Shown here piece after piece: positions 32,478 to 39,706 of a stretch of DNA of 39,706 nt. Every line of letters begins with the position of its first letter. Position 1 is the first letter of the stretch. The notes under the pieces were generated by a model that made no database searches, had not been told where the DNA came from, and saw only the letters and a program-made list of their open reading frames with translations. The position numbers were made by a program, and so were the translations under genes. This stretch comes from Oscillospiraceae bacterium (GTDB lineage: Bacteria; Bacillota_A; Clostridia; Oscillospirales; Oscillospiraceae): NCBI GenBank assembly GCA_017537045.1, contig JAFYLN010000012.1, positions 1 through 39,706 of the forward strand, read 5' to 3'.

Positions 32478-33250
32478 GCTATTATCGACTTTCCTTCCCA
32501 CTGGGAATCAGCAGGAATGTTCATAATCTGCGCAATGGTAGGTGCCAAGTCCAGAATCGTTACACCGGTCAACTCCTTGCCGCATTCGAAAGATGAGCCA
32601 ATAAAGAATTGCGGAATCGTGGTATCCTCCGGAATATCCATTCCATGGGTGCGGTCGTGGCCGCCATGATCAGACGTAACAATAATGGTATACTCTTGCC
32701 CGCAGGCCTCATATACCCGTTTCACATTGTCCAGAGCCGCACTTACATAGCGAAGGTATTCATCGGACATCCAACCGTTTTTGTGACCTCCTTTTTCATC
32801 AGTCTCTACCATATAGAGGAAGATAAAATCCGGTTTGCTTTGTTGGATACGATCCAATGCAAGATTTGTCAGTGTGCTATCGGTAGCATCTTCTATATAC
32901 GCATTCAGATAGGCAGCATACTTCAGAGAACCTGGCCTGGAAACATCGCGCAGTGGTTCCCAGCCGTAATACATGGCACATATGCCTCCGTAGAGCTTGA
33001 TCTGCTCAAACAGGCCATTTATCGGGCGTGCCATGGGACTATAAAGGTTGGTTGTTATGCCGTGCCTTTCCGGTGGTACGCTGTGGAACATAGACATATG
33101 GCACGGCAAGGTAACAGAAGGCAGTACAGTGTGGCCGTTCAATGTATAGGTGCCAATCTTCATCATTACTTTCGCAAACGGATTGCCACATGCTAAAAAC
33201 CCATCCGGACGCATACCATCAATAGATATTAAAATTACTTTATTTTTCAT
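32474..33250 (-). CDS. Alkaline phosphatase superfamily phosphodiesterase/nucleotide pyrophosphatase-like protein
   Basis: The protein has 258 residues. ISIDGMRPDGF holds the first metal ligand (D11), VLPSVTLPCHMSMF the catalytic Thr47, VETDEKGGH gives D151 and H156, VTSDHGGHD gives D194 and H195, and H202 follows in RTHGMD, so the two-zinc site of the type I phosphodiesterase/NPP group is complete. No signal peptide is seen, so it acts in the cytoplasm, unlike many NPP enzymes. GGAAGG sits 11 bases before the ATG. It is coupled by ATGA overlap to the AEC gene, suggesting the released product or substrate is carried by that transporter. The natural substrate is unknown. Confidence 0.9.
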   Translation of the reverse strand: MKNKVILISIDGMRPDGFLACGNPFAKVMMKIGTYTLNGHTVLPSVTLPCHMSMFHSVPPERHGITTNLYSPMARPINGLFEQIKLYGGICAMYYGWEPLRDVSRPGSLKYAAYLNAYIEDATDSTLTNLALDRIQQSKPDFIFLYMVETDEKGGHKNGWMSDEYLRYVSAALDNVKRVYEACGQEYTIIVTSDHGGHDRTHGMDIPEDTTIPQFFIGSSFECGKELTGVTILDLAPTIAQIMNIPADSQWEGKSIIA

Positions 33251-33302
33251 AATATTGCCGTCCTTCCTACTGGAAATCAGTTGAATGTCTCCCCGCTGGT
33301 TT

Positions 33303-34520
33303 TTATTTCGTTTTTACCGCTTCCACCATATGGTAGAGCTTCAGGCTCAGCAGAATTTCGAGCTGGGCAATTACAAACAGGATTGCCATGACCACGGCCA
33401 TGGGGAATCTCAGCAGCACGGCAGAGAAGCCGAGACCCATTCCCGCAGTGCCCACCTTCATGACCAGCGTCATCATGGTCAGTAAGGTCTGGTGCTGCTC
33501 AGCCGGTGTATGCTCCAGAAGCATATCCTGTATATACAGCCGGAACGGGTCTCTTGCGAAGAGGATGATGATGTAGCCAAGGCTCATAACTGCGATTTTG
33601 AAGAAAACACCAGGAATCCGGGCACCGAACAGCAGCAGTCCGATGGCCGTGCACAGCAGCACAGGCAGGGCTACACCTGTCTTTGTCTGGTATTTTTCAT
33701 AGAGCCTTGCAAAAAGAATGTTGGAAAACACGCGGACGACCCGGGATACGCAGATCACAGCACCGATGACCAGCGCCGTATCTTCCACATTGAAATTCTG
33801 AAGCAGATGCTGCTGGATAAAGAGCTTGCCGTCGGACTGGCCGGAGTTAACGATGGGATAGAACAGACCGTACACGGCCAGCGTCATGATCACCAGGCCG
33901 CTATAGCGGAATCTGTTTTTCCCGCCTTTTTCGTTCTTCAGCGCAAGCTTATTGCTGCCGGAAAAGTCCTTCATAAAAAAGGACAGTAGAAAACCGGTGG
34001 CACAGGTGGTGATACAGCCGATCATGGGCAGGTAGTGGTTCAGGTTGAACATCAGGCTGGCTACGAACGCGATCACCATGGTGATGGCAGAGTAGACCGT
34101 ATTGCCTTTTGCCCGCAGCTTTACAAAATCACTGCGCCGGCCTGCCAGTTCCAGATTATTTTTCAGCATCACCACGGAGGCAGTATAGAAAATTGCCGCA
34201 ACATCATGGCAGATTCTGCCCAGCAGCACGACGGAATAGGTTTTTCCAATGGTAATCAGGATGGAGGAAAGCAGCATAAACAGTGCACCCAGACGCACGG
34301 AGTTGGTGTTGCCCACCCGCCGGATCACAAACAGCACAGGAAACTGCAGCGCGATGCAAATGATCTGAGAAAGCGCATTCAAAGAAACGATCTGCACATC
34401 GGTAAAATTCTTTACTACCGTCAGAAACAGGGTGTCAACTGCAATATAAAACAGCAGGTCGCCCTCCAATCCGGCATACCACGGATATATCCTTACCGCC
34501 CTGTCGATTTTCTTTTCCAC
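33303..34520 (-). CDS. MFS transporter
   Basis: The protein has about 405 residues and roughly twelve membrane helices in two halves joined by a basic cytoplasmic loop (KDFSGSNKLALKNEKGGKNRFR). The N-terminus is DRAVRIYPWYAGLEGDLLFY, common in Firmicute MFS proteins of unknown substrate. The start is uncertain: GTG at 34520 (VEKKIDRAV) is preferred because GGGGG lies about eight bases upstream; TTG at 34526 is the alternative. Much longer minus-strand reading frames here extend antisense to the M20 gene and are rejected. It reads from one side of the symmetric promoter at 34545-34576, and may continue into the phosphodiesterase gene 52 bases downstream. Confidence 0.88.
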   Translation of the reverse strand: MEKKIDRAVRIYPWYAGLEGDLLFYIAVDTLFLTVVKNFTDVQIVSLNALSQIICIALQFPVLFVIRRVGNTNSVRLGALFMLLSSILITIGKTYSVVLLGRICHDVAAIFYTASVVMLKNNLELAGRRSDFVKLRAKGNTVYSAITMVIAFVASLMFNLNHYLPMIGCITTCATGFLLSFFMKDFSGSNKLALKNEKGGKNRFRYSGLVIMTLAVYGLFYPIVNSGQSDGKLFIQQHLLQNFNVEDTALVIGAVICVSRVVRVFSNILFARLYEKYQTKTGVALPVLLCTAIGLLLFGARIPGVFFKIAVMSLGYIIILFARDPFRLYIQDMLLEHTPAEQHQTLLTMMTLVMKVGTAGMGLGFSAVLLRFPMAVVMAILFVIAQLEILLSLKLYHMVEAVKTK

Positions 34521-34544
34521 CGCCAATGCCCCCCAAACTTTTTG

Positions 34545-34576
34545 TTGATTATACCACCGGCGCAGTATATAATCAA
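34545..34576. promoter_or_regulatory. Symmetric divergent promoter pair (MFS gene and M20 gene)
   Basis: Plus strand: TTGATT (34545-34550), 17 bases, TATAAT (34568-34573). Minus strand: TTGATT (34576-34571), 17 bases, TATAAT (34553-34548). The two promoters interlock, each -35 box overlapping the -10 box of the other, so that TTGATTATA and TATAATCAA form a perfect 9-base inverted repeat with a 14-base centre. Confidence 0.8.
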
Positions 34577-34640
34577 ATACGAGTAGTGGTATTACGACAT
34601 AAGTTTCGCGTGATAGACGAATTTTTACGAGGTGAACACT

Positions 34641-35786
34641 ATGCCCACACAAAACTACATTGCCAGCATTGAATATCATTTTGAAAAATATCTGACCTTT
34701 CTGTGCAACATCTGTTCCTTTGAGGGGCGTGCCAAGGACAAAGAGGCCATTAACTGCATGATGGATTACATCGCAGATTTTGCACATGCCGAAGGTTTCC
34801 AGACGATCCGGACGCCGATGGAAAACTGCGCGGATTTTCTCTGTGTGGAAATGAACGCTGGCGCGGAAAAGGGCTGCTCCTTTATGGCACACACAGACAC
34901 CGTTCACGACAAGGGCGTTTTCGGTGAGAATCCCGTGACCCGGCTTTCTGACCGGATCATTGCCCCCGGTGTCATCGACTGCAAGGGCGGCATCGCCATC
35001 GCCCTGCTTGCCATGAAGGCTCTGCAGGAAAACGGCTACAACAAGCACCTGCGCCTGCTGCTGACCTCCGATGAGGAGGTTTCCAACGTCCTCGGCGGTC
35101 AGGCAGAGGTGGATTATTTCGCCAATATGTGCGCAGGCTTCCCCTATGCCATCAACTGCGAGACCTCCGAGGGTGACGAAGTGGTCATCTCCCGCAAGGG
35201 CATCCTCAAGTACCGCATCGACATCAAGGGTTCCGGCGGCCACTCCGGTATCCACTACTTCGACTGCAAAAACGCTATCGAAGAAGCTGCCCACAAGATC
35301 CTTGCCCTGCACAGCAGAAGCCGTCAGGGCGGCATTACCTACAGCTGCAACATTATCGAAGGCGGCAAGGTTCCCAATATTATTCCCGATACCTGCACCG
35401 TCACCGTGGATATCCGTGTTCCCCGCCACAGCGATATGGACGAAGCCATGAACACCGTGCAGGAAATCGCGGAAAAGAGTTTTCTCGGCGGTACCACTGC
35501 CACCGTTACCCGCATCAGCAAGCGTCCGCCCATGGAAAAGAATCCTGAGACCATGGCGCTCTTTGATAAGCTTCTGTCCGTTTGCCAGAAGCATGGCCTT
35601 GGCAGTCTGACACCCGTGGAATCCGGCGGTGGCTCCGACTCCTGCTACACCCAGGCTGCGGGCATCCCCTCCATCTGCGGCATGGGTGCCTGCGGCGAAT
35701 TCTGCCACACCAACAAGGAATATGCCCTGATCGACTCCGTCTCCCTGCGCGCAAAACTCATTGCCCTGTTTTTGCTGGAGGACTAA
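34641..35786 (+). CDS. M20 family metallopeptidase/deacylase
   Basis: The protein has 381 residues and belongs to the M20/ArgE/DapE group of di-zinc amidohydrolases. Metal and catalytic residues are in FMAHTDTVHD (H84, D86), VIDCKGGIAIAL (D113), LTSDEEVSN (E145, E146), NCETSEGDE and CGEFCHTNKEY (final His). SGGHSGIHYFDCKNAIEEAA marks the dimerisation/lid domain. Substrates of the group include acetylornithine, succinyl-diaminopimelate and dipeptides; none can be fixed here. The ATG at 34641 is chosen with GAGGTG about eight bases upstream; GTG at 34632 overlaps that site. It is followed after three bases by the CapA-like gene. Confidence 0.92.
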   Translation: MPTQNYIASIEYHFEKYLTFLCNICSFEGRAKDKEAINCMMDYIADFAHAEGFQTIRTPMENCADFLCVEMNAGAEKGCSFMAHTDTVHDKGVFGENPVTRLSDRIIAPGVIDCKGGIAIALLAMKALQENGYNKHLRLLLTSDEEVSNVLGGQAEVDYFANMCAGFPYAINCETSEGDEVVISRKGILKYRIDIKGSGGHSGIHYFDCKNAIEEAAHKILALHSRSRQGGITYSCNIIEGGKVPNIIPDTCTVTVDIRVPRHSDMDEAMNTVQEIAEKSFLGGTTATVTRISKRPPMEKNPETMALFDKLLSVCQKHGLGSLTPVESGGGSDSCYTQAAGIPSICGMGACGEFCHTNKEYALIDSVSLRAKLIALFLLED

Positions 35787-35789
35787 GCC

Positions 35790-37103
35790 ATGAAAATGAC
35801 CTTTACCGCCGCAGGCGATATGCTCGTTCAGCGCAGAATCCATAAAGACAGCGACGGCTTCGCGGATGTCAGCAGCCACCTATGCAAGGCGGATGTACGC
35901 TATGTGAACCTGGAGACTACCCTCCACCGGGGCGAATACTATGCCAACCAGTTCAGCGGCGGCAGCTACCTGCGAGCCGACCCCGAAACGCTGGATGATG
36001 TAAAAGCCTACGGCTTCAATCTGTTGAGCTTTGCAAACAACCACTCCATGGACTTTGACCGCGGCGGCCTCATGGCCACCAAGCAGGCCGTGGATGCGGC
36101 CGGGATCGTCAATGCCGGTGCCGGTGCCAACCTCGACGAAGCTGCCGCACCCGCCTATCTGGAAACCCCGGGCGGCAGAGCTGCGCTGATCGGCGTGGTC
36201 TCCACCATGGGCACCCCTCTGTCCGGCAGCTATTCTGCCATGGCGGGTAAGCAGTCCCGCCGCTATCCCGGCCGCCCCGGTGTGAACGGCCTGCGGATCG
36301 ACGACTATCTGCAGGTCACGGAGGAATATCTGGAAATGATCCGCAAAATCAGCGATACCAGCCGGATCAATGCCCAGAAGGACATTGAACGAGCCGAGGG
36401 TTATTTTCCGCCCCTGCCGGAGGGAACTGCCGTTTTGAAAGAGCTGCAGTTCAAGCAGGGCGACACCATCCGCTATGTGACAACACCCAACGCAGAAGAC
36501 ATGCAGCGGGTCGAAAAAGCCATCTACGAAGCACAGATGCAGGCGGACTATATTCTGGTTTCCGTTCATTCCCACGAGATATCTGGCGACAAGAAAGAAA
36601 ATCCTGCGGATTTTCTTGTGGAATTTGCCCACCGCTGCATTGATGCCGGTGCCCATGCGGTCATCGGCCACGGCCCGCACCTGATGCGTCCCATAGAGAT
36701 CTACAAAGGCCGCCCCATTTTCTATTCCCTGGGCAATTTCGTCATGCACAATGAGTGCATCCCCTACGCCCCCGAGGAAATGTATGCCAAGCAGGGCATG
36801 ACCAGCGATGCCACTATGCGGGAGCTGTTCTATGACCGCAGCGCAGGCTACACCCGGGGTCTCATGCGCGACCGCAGAATGCTGGAATCCGTGATCCCCT
36901 ACTTCGAAATGGAGGACGGAAAGCTGACAAAGCTGGAGCTGATGCCTATTGAGATGCACTTTGACGAGCCCGTCTGGCGCAGCGGCAATCCCCGCTTCTC
37001 CGGCCGGCACGGCATCATCGAGCGGCTGGCAGAAATGTCCGCACCCTACGGCACCAGGATCACCAAGGATGCGCGCGGCTATGGCATTGTGGAAATCCTG
37101 TAA
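35790..37103 (+). CDS. CapA family protein (poly-gamma-glutamate biosynthesis-type phosphoesterase fold)
   Basis: The protein has 437 residues. CapA/PgsA family marks are clear: TFTAAGDMLVQRRI at the start, YVNLETTLHRG, LLSFANNHSMDFDRGGL, VSVHSHEISGDKKENP and GAHAVIGHGPHLMRPIEIYK followed by IFYSLGNFV. The metal-binding Asp, Asn and His residues of the calcineurin-like fold seem present. Unlike CapA of capsule loci it has no membrane anchor or signal peptide, and no capB/capC genes are nearby, so polyglutamate synthesis is unlikely. It is three bases from the M20 gene and ends at a strong terminator. Confidence 0.88.
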   Translation: MKMTFTAAGDMLVQRRIHKDSDGFADVSSHLCKADVRYVNLETTLHRGEYYANQFSGGSYLRADPETLDDVKAYGFNLLSFANNHSMDFDRGGLMATKQAVDAAGIVNAGAGANLDEAAAPAYLETPGGRAALIGVVSTMGTPLSGSYSAMAGKQSRRYPGRPGVNGLRIDDYLQVTEEYLEMIRKISDTSRINAQKDIERAEGYFPPLPEGTAVLKELQFKQGDTIRYVTTPNAEDMQRVEKAIYEAQMQADYILVSVHSHEISGDKKENPADFLVEFAHRCIDAGAHAVIGHGPHLMRPIEIYKGRPIFYSLGNFVMHNECIPYAPEEMYAKQGMTSDATMRELFYDRSAGYTRGLMRDRRMLESVIPYFEMEDGKLTKLELMPIEMHFDEPVWRSGNPRFSGRHGIIERLAEMSAPYGTRITKDARGYGIVEIL

Positions 37104-37106
37104 CAG

Positions 37107-37148
37107 GCCGGCCGCTCCCGAAGTTTCGGGAGCGGCCGGCTTTTGTTT
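37107..37148. terminator. Strong hairpin terminator between convergent CapA-like and SIS genes
   Basis: GCCGGCCGCTCCCGAA (37107-37122) pairs perfectly with TTCGGGAGCGGCCGGC (37125-37140), followed by TTTTGTTTT. The T tail runs into the stop codon of the minus-strand SIS gene. It mainly serves the plus-strand gene. Confidence 0.93.
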
Positions 37149-37879
37149 TATTTCCAGTAACCGTAGTAGGTCTCGTAGAGGTGGGCATTCTTCTCGTCGC
37201 CGCCGTCCACATTGGAGCTGCAGAACACAGGGGGCTCCACGCCTGCCTTGACCATACGCTCAATGACCTCCGTGTTCAGCACCTGGGCAATGGTAACACC
37301 GATCGCATCGGACACACCGCCGATGGGCAGATTCAGTCCGTCGATCCACAATCCTGCATCGCCCTTTTCCGCATGGTTGTCGATGACCACATCAGCGACC
37401 TCGAACATTCTCTTGCCGGAGCTATGGCGGGAGCTGCAGGTAGAGGAATGCTTCATGCTGGTCAGCGCCACCACGCTGGCACCCTTGGCCTTGGCTGCCA
37501 GACACATTTCCACGGAAACCGCATTGCGGCCGGAGTTGGATACCATCATCAGGGTATCCTTTTCGTCGATATTATAAAGATCCACAAGGATGGGAGCGTA
37601 GCCCTCCAGCCGCTCGATCATGGTGCTCTTGGTTGCCATGGAGCTGAGCATCACTTCGGGAGGCAGGATCGCATGCACCAGTGCCAGACCGCCGGCGCGG
37701 ATGTACATTTCCTCTGCCACCATATGGGAATGGCCAGTGCCGAAAACGTAGATTCTTCCGCCCTTCAGGCAGCTTTCGGTCATCAACTGGGCTGCCTTTT
37801 CGATATTGGGCATTTCATCATCCAGAACTTCCTGAATTTTAGACTGCAGGTATTCGATATAGCGTGTTCCAATGCTCAT
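37148..37879 (-). CDS. SIS-domain phosphosugar-binding protein (UPF0309 type)
   Basis: The protein has 243 residues with one SIS domain: YVFGTGHSHMVAEEMYIRAG and MMVSNSGRNAVSVEMCLAAK, which form the phosphate-binding Ser/Thr loops, followed by GASVVALTSMKHSS. The whole-length pattern matches the uncharacterised UPF0309/COG4821 group. Such proteins bind or isomerise sugar phosphates; no active-site assignment is possible here. Its ATG at 37879 lies 17 bases after the stop of the ceramidase-like gene on the same strand, so the two form an operon. Confidence 0.9.
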   Translation of the reverse strand: MSIGTRYIEYLQSKIQEVLDDEMPNIEKAAQLMTESCLKGGRIYVFGTGHSHMVAEEMYIRAGGLALVHAILPPEVMLSSMATKSTMIERLEGYAPILVDLYNIDEKDTLMMVSNSGRNAVSVEMCLAAKAKGASVVALTSMKHSSTCSSRHSSGKRMFEVADVVIDNHAEKGDAGLWIDGLNLPIGGVSDAIGVTIAQVLNTEVIERMVKAGVEPPVFCSSNVDGGDEKNAHLYETYYGYWK

Positions 37880-37896
37880 AGAATTTTCCTCCGTAA

Positions 37897-39144
37897 TTAT
37901 ATGTTTTCCAGTATCTGCCGGATGGTATTTGACAGGATCTCTCCGCCGCCCCGGGCAACAATGGCGGCAAGGGCTTCATAGTGGCCTGCGTCAAAGGCGG
38001 CTTCATCGGTGATGTAGCGGTAATAGCCGTTTGCATAACAGATAGCTGCAGCAGCCGGCGGCAGGAGCGTGGAATAAAATTCTCCGGGCACCGTGGCAAA
38101 AGAAAAGCCTGCAAACTTAAAAACGGTCACCGGAACAGAAAACGCCCGGATGCCTCCCATATTGCGGGCAAATTCCAGATTGACACCGGCACCCTCCACA
38201 TAGGATTTCAAAATACGCACATTTCCTGCATCGGCACCGGCCTGTACCGCCTGCTGCCAGCGCAGGGTGGCCTCCTCCAGCTGCTTTTTTGCAGCCTCCT
38301 CCGTTTCCACCCGGCGGGCAGGCAGAATCAGCGTTTCATACCGTCCCGTAAGCGGCTGCGGGTCTTCAAAGGACTTTCCGTCCAGCGCAGCAAGAATATA
38401 CTCCGCGGCAAGCTTTCCCATGCGGCCGCACTCTGCAAAGGAGGCTTCTCTTCTGGTAAAGCGGGTGCTGATGTCACCGGCTGCGCCGTTGGCAAAAACC
38501 GTCAGGTCTGCTGCCAGGTGTTTCCCGATCTGCCCCGCAAAATCCGCCGAAACCAGAAGATTCTCCGCACTCAGCACCGTCGGATGGCAGGGGAAATTGT
38601 AGAAGATCAGGTTCTTTCCGCTTTCCGTCCGGAATTCCAGCACCGTCAGTACGCCATGTGCCTGTGCACCGGTATGGCGCTCCGAGCCGATGGGCGGCAT
38701 GGTGCTGCGGCCGGTGCGCACCTGAAATTTTTCCAGCGAAGCTGCCGCTTCTGCGCAGGCTTCCGCCGCTGCATCCACAACGTTTTGCATATAGGCCGCA
38801 AAATCCGGATTCTTCGGAACGATGGCTTCATTGATCCTTGATAGTGCACCCCCGCCGGGGATCACACCAGCCGGTGCCGCGTGGGAATGGATAGCGGACA
38901 CGATCAGACACTGTTTTTTGATGCCCAGCGGTGCAACCGCTTCCGCAATTTTTCCGCAAAGGGATTCATCTGCACACATCAGATCCAGCACGATCAGGGC
39001 ATACCGCCCATCCGCCTGCTCCAGCAAAAGAGCCTTGCACCACAGCGGGTCGTGGACACCGCTGTTGGGACGGTAACCGGCATAGCCGCCAAGCTCCATG
39101 CCCAGGGGCGGGGTGATCTCTTTTGCCGCGAAACCGAGTTTCAT
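37897..39144 (-). CDS. Neutral/alkaline ceramidase N-terminal-domain-like hydrolase
   Basis: The protein has 415 residues and matches the PF04734 fold: MKLGFAAKEITPPLGMELGG at the start, VSAIHSHAAPAGVIPGGG (zinc-binding HxH region), FYNFPCHPTVLSAENLLVS and FANGAAGDISTR. It has no signal peptide and lacks the immunoglobulin-like C-terminal domain of true ceramidases. Short cytoplasmic forms occur widely in bacteria that have no sphingolipids, often beside sugar genes, so the substrate is probably an N-acyl compound other than ceramide (inference). GGGGGAGG precedes the ATG. The SIS gene follows after 17 bases. Confidence 0.87.
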   Translation of the reverse strand: MKLGFAAKEITPPLGMELGGYAGYRPNSGVHDPLWCKALLLEQADGRYALIVLDLMCADESLCGKIAEAVAPLGIKKQCLIVSAIHSHAAPAGVIPGGGALSRINEAIVPKNPDFAAYMQNVVDAAAEACAEAAASLEKFQVRTGRSTMPPIGSERHTGAQAHGVLTVLEFRTESGKNLIFYNFPCHPTVLSAENLLVSADFAGQIGKHLAADLTVFANGAAGDISTRFTRREASFAECGRMGKLAAEYILAALDGKSFEDPQPLTGRYETLILPARRVETEEAAKKQLEEATLRWQQAVQAGADAGNVRILKSYVEGAGVNLEFARNMGGIRAFSVPVTVFKFAGFSFATVPGEFYSTLLPPAAAAICYANGYYRYITDEAAFDAGHYEALAAIVARGGGEILSNTIRQILENI

Positions 39145-39171
39145 GATTCCGCCTCCCCCAATTTTCTTTTT

Positions 39172-39199
39172 ATTATAGCAAAGTTGTGTATAAAAGCAA
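39172..39199 (-). promoter_or_regulatory. Promoter of the ceramidase-like/SIS operon
   Basis: On the minus strand TTGCTT (39199-39194), a 16-base spacer and TATAAT (39177-39172), 27 bases before the ATG at 39144. Confidence 0.6.
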
Positions 39200-39233
39200 T
39201 TCCAAAACGAAAAATAGCGATTCCTGCTCTAAT

Positions 39234-39270
39234 ATAAAAGCACCCATTTTCGGAAAACGAAAGTGGGTGC
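39234..39270 (-). terminator. Minus-strand terminator downstream of the gene remnant
   Basis: GCACCCATTTTCG (39240-39252) pairs with CGAAAGTGGGTGC (39258-39270) with one mismatch pair; on the minus strand it is followed by TTTTATATT. It lies four bases beyond the stop of the remnant and shields the ceramidase-like operon. Confidence 0.85.
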
Positions 39271-39274
39271 CTTC

Positions 39275-39480
39275 TTATTTCACAATTTCATTGATGAGAT
39301 TTGCGATGGTATCAAGTTGTCGATCATCCAGACGCTTTAAGTTATCAATAATCCCCCTCAACTTAGCAGGATTCTCCGCATCCAAATCAAAGAGTTCGCT
39401 GGGTGTGATGTTAAGGCCGGGCGGAGGGAGGAAAAGGGTCTGATTCAGATAATCAATATTGGTGAGAGCGAGATGGATAT
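39275..39480 (-). pseudogene. Probable 3-prime remnant of an XRE-type regulator gene
   Basis: The frame encodes about 66 residues ending LNITPSELFDLDAENPAKLR and then LKRLDDRQLDTIANLINEIVK, which resembles the C-terminal tail of clostridial XRE/Cro-type HTH regulators (NITPSxFF followed by LDDKQL). The HTH part itself is missing; upstream the frame only runs through the tRNA operon terminator (39480-39512) and has no ribosome binding site. A terminator follows the stop, as for a former gene. It could also be a small real gene. The match rests on memory of family tails, so certainty is low. Confidence 0.4.
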
Positions 39481-39512
39481 ATAAAAATCCCACCTGATTA
39501 CTCAGGTGGGAT
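39480..39512 (-). terminator. Terminator of the tRNA-Met/tRNA-Glu operon
   Basis: ATCCCACCTGA (39487-39497) pairs perfectly with TCAGGTGGGAT (39502-39512) around four bases; on the minus strand a T run (TTTTTAT) follows. It lies about 60 bases beyond the tRNA-Glu 3-prime end. Confidence 0.9.
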
Positions 39513-39571
39513 TCTTTCAGTGAACGCAAATACATTCCTCACAATGTGCTTATGTTCGTATTTGCGCGTCA

Positions 39572-39646
39572 TGGTGACCCGTACGGGAATCGAACCCATG
39601 TTACCGCCGTGAAAGGGCGGTGTCTTAACCGCTTGACCAACGGGCC
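39572..39646 (-). tRNA. tRNA-Glu (anticodon UUC)
   Basis: Read on the minus strand, GGCCCGT at the 5-prime end pairs with ACGGGTC before ACCA. The anticodon arm CCGCCCTTTCACGGCGG has loop CTTTCAC with anticodon TTC, and the T arm contains GGTTCGATTCC. The length is 75 bases with an encoded CCA. Confidence 0.95.
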
Positions 39647-39706
39647 TGGTAGCGGCAATCTGACTTGAACAGATGACATACCGGGTATGAACCGGCTACT
39701 CTACCA
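39647..39706 (-). tRNA. tRNA-Met-like gene (anticodon CAU), 5-prime end outside the window
   Basis: The visible 60 bases of the minus strand contain an anticodon arm GCCGG-TTCATAC-CCGGT (anticodon CAT), a T arm ATCTG-TTCAAGT-CAGAT and an acceptor strand TGCCGCT followed by ACCA. The 5-prime acceptor strand and most of the D arm lie beyond 39706. It abuts tRNA-Glu with no gap. Elongator Met is most likely; a tRNA-Ile with modified CAU cannot be excluded. Confidence 0.88.

Noticed and set aside
34521..35879. N-terminal extension of the MFS frame by about 450 codons
   Set aside because: The extension runs antisense through the M20 gene. The membrane protein begins at about 34520 with its own promoter and ribosome binding site.

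Overview
The window looks like a chromosomal stretch from a spore-forming Gram-positive anaerobe of the class Clostridia, most likely the Oscillospiraceae/Ruminococcaceae group. The evidence is the glgC-glgD-glgA glycogen operon (glgD is typical of Firmicutes), an Rnf complex in the order rnfCDGEAB, the sporulation genes spoIIP and spoVT, AGGAGG-type ribosome binding sites, vegetative promoters of the TTGACA/TATAAT type, and moderately high GC with C-ending codons. Placement below class is inference. No phage, plasmid, CRISPR or intact transposase was seen.

Layout. 212-4692: a GNAT acetyltransferase, then the glycogen synthesis operon. 4990-11357: a Na/phosphate cotransporter (minus), a beta-CASP metallo-hydrolase, spoIIP and tadA (minus), and a three-gene cassette of very small proteins (zinc ribbon, coiled coil, sigma region 4-like). 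11436-13451: a GH13 amylase and a Cys-rich 56-residue protein. 13630-18642 (minus): the complete six-gene Rnf ferredoxin:NAD+ oxidoreductase. 18961-24682: a probable six-gene operon running from a cytosolic ParB-like/BMP fusion protein and a phosphoesterase through DUF2461 to dapA-dapB-dapF. 25103-31407: a GH3 beta-glucosidase, spoVT (minus), a NudC-like Nudix hydrolase and a membrane-anchored PIG-L deacetylase. 31536-34520 (minus): an MFS transporter, a phosphodiesterase and an AEC carrier. 34641-37103: an M20 peptidase and a CapA-like protein. 37148-39144 (minus): a ceramidase-like hydrolase and a SIS protein. The right edge holds a gene remnant and two tRNA genes, the last one cut by the window.

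The metabolic theme is storage and use of glucans (glgCDA, GH13, GH3), energy conservation by Rnf, and diaminopimelate synthesis for cell wall and lysine. The less understood parts are the ParB-like/BMP fusion with its phosphoesterase partner, the small zinc-ribbon/sigma-like cassette, and the M20/CapA/SIS/ceramidase-like cluster.

Between genes there are seven copies of a modular fold-back repeat with shared imperfect inverted ends (near AAATTTCAGTTTATCGC and GCGATAAACATCAATTT) and exchangeable internal hairpin cassettes. Four lie between convergent genes. One copy carries an inverted duplicate of a cassette with compensatory base changes. Two other non-coding signals stand out: a symmetric divergent promoter at 34545-34576 and an 18-bp inverted repeat ahead of spoVT.
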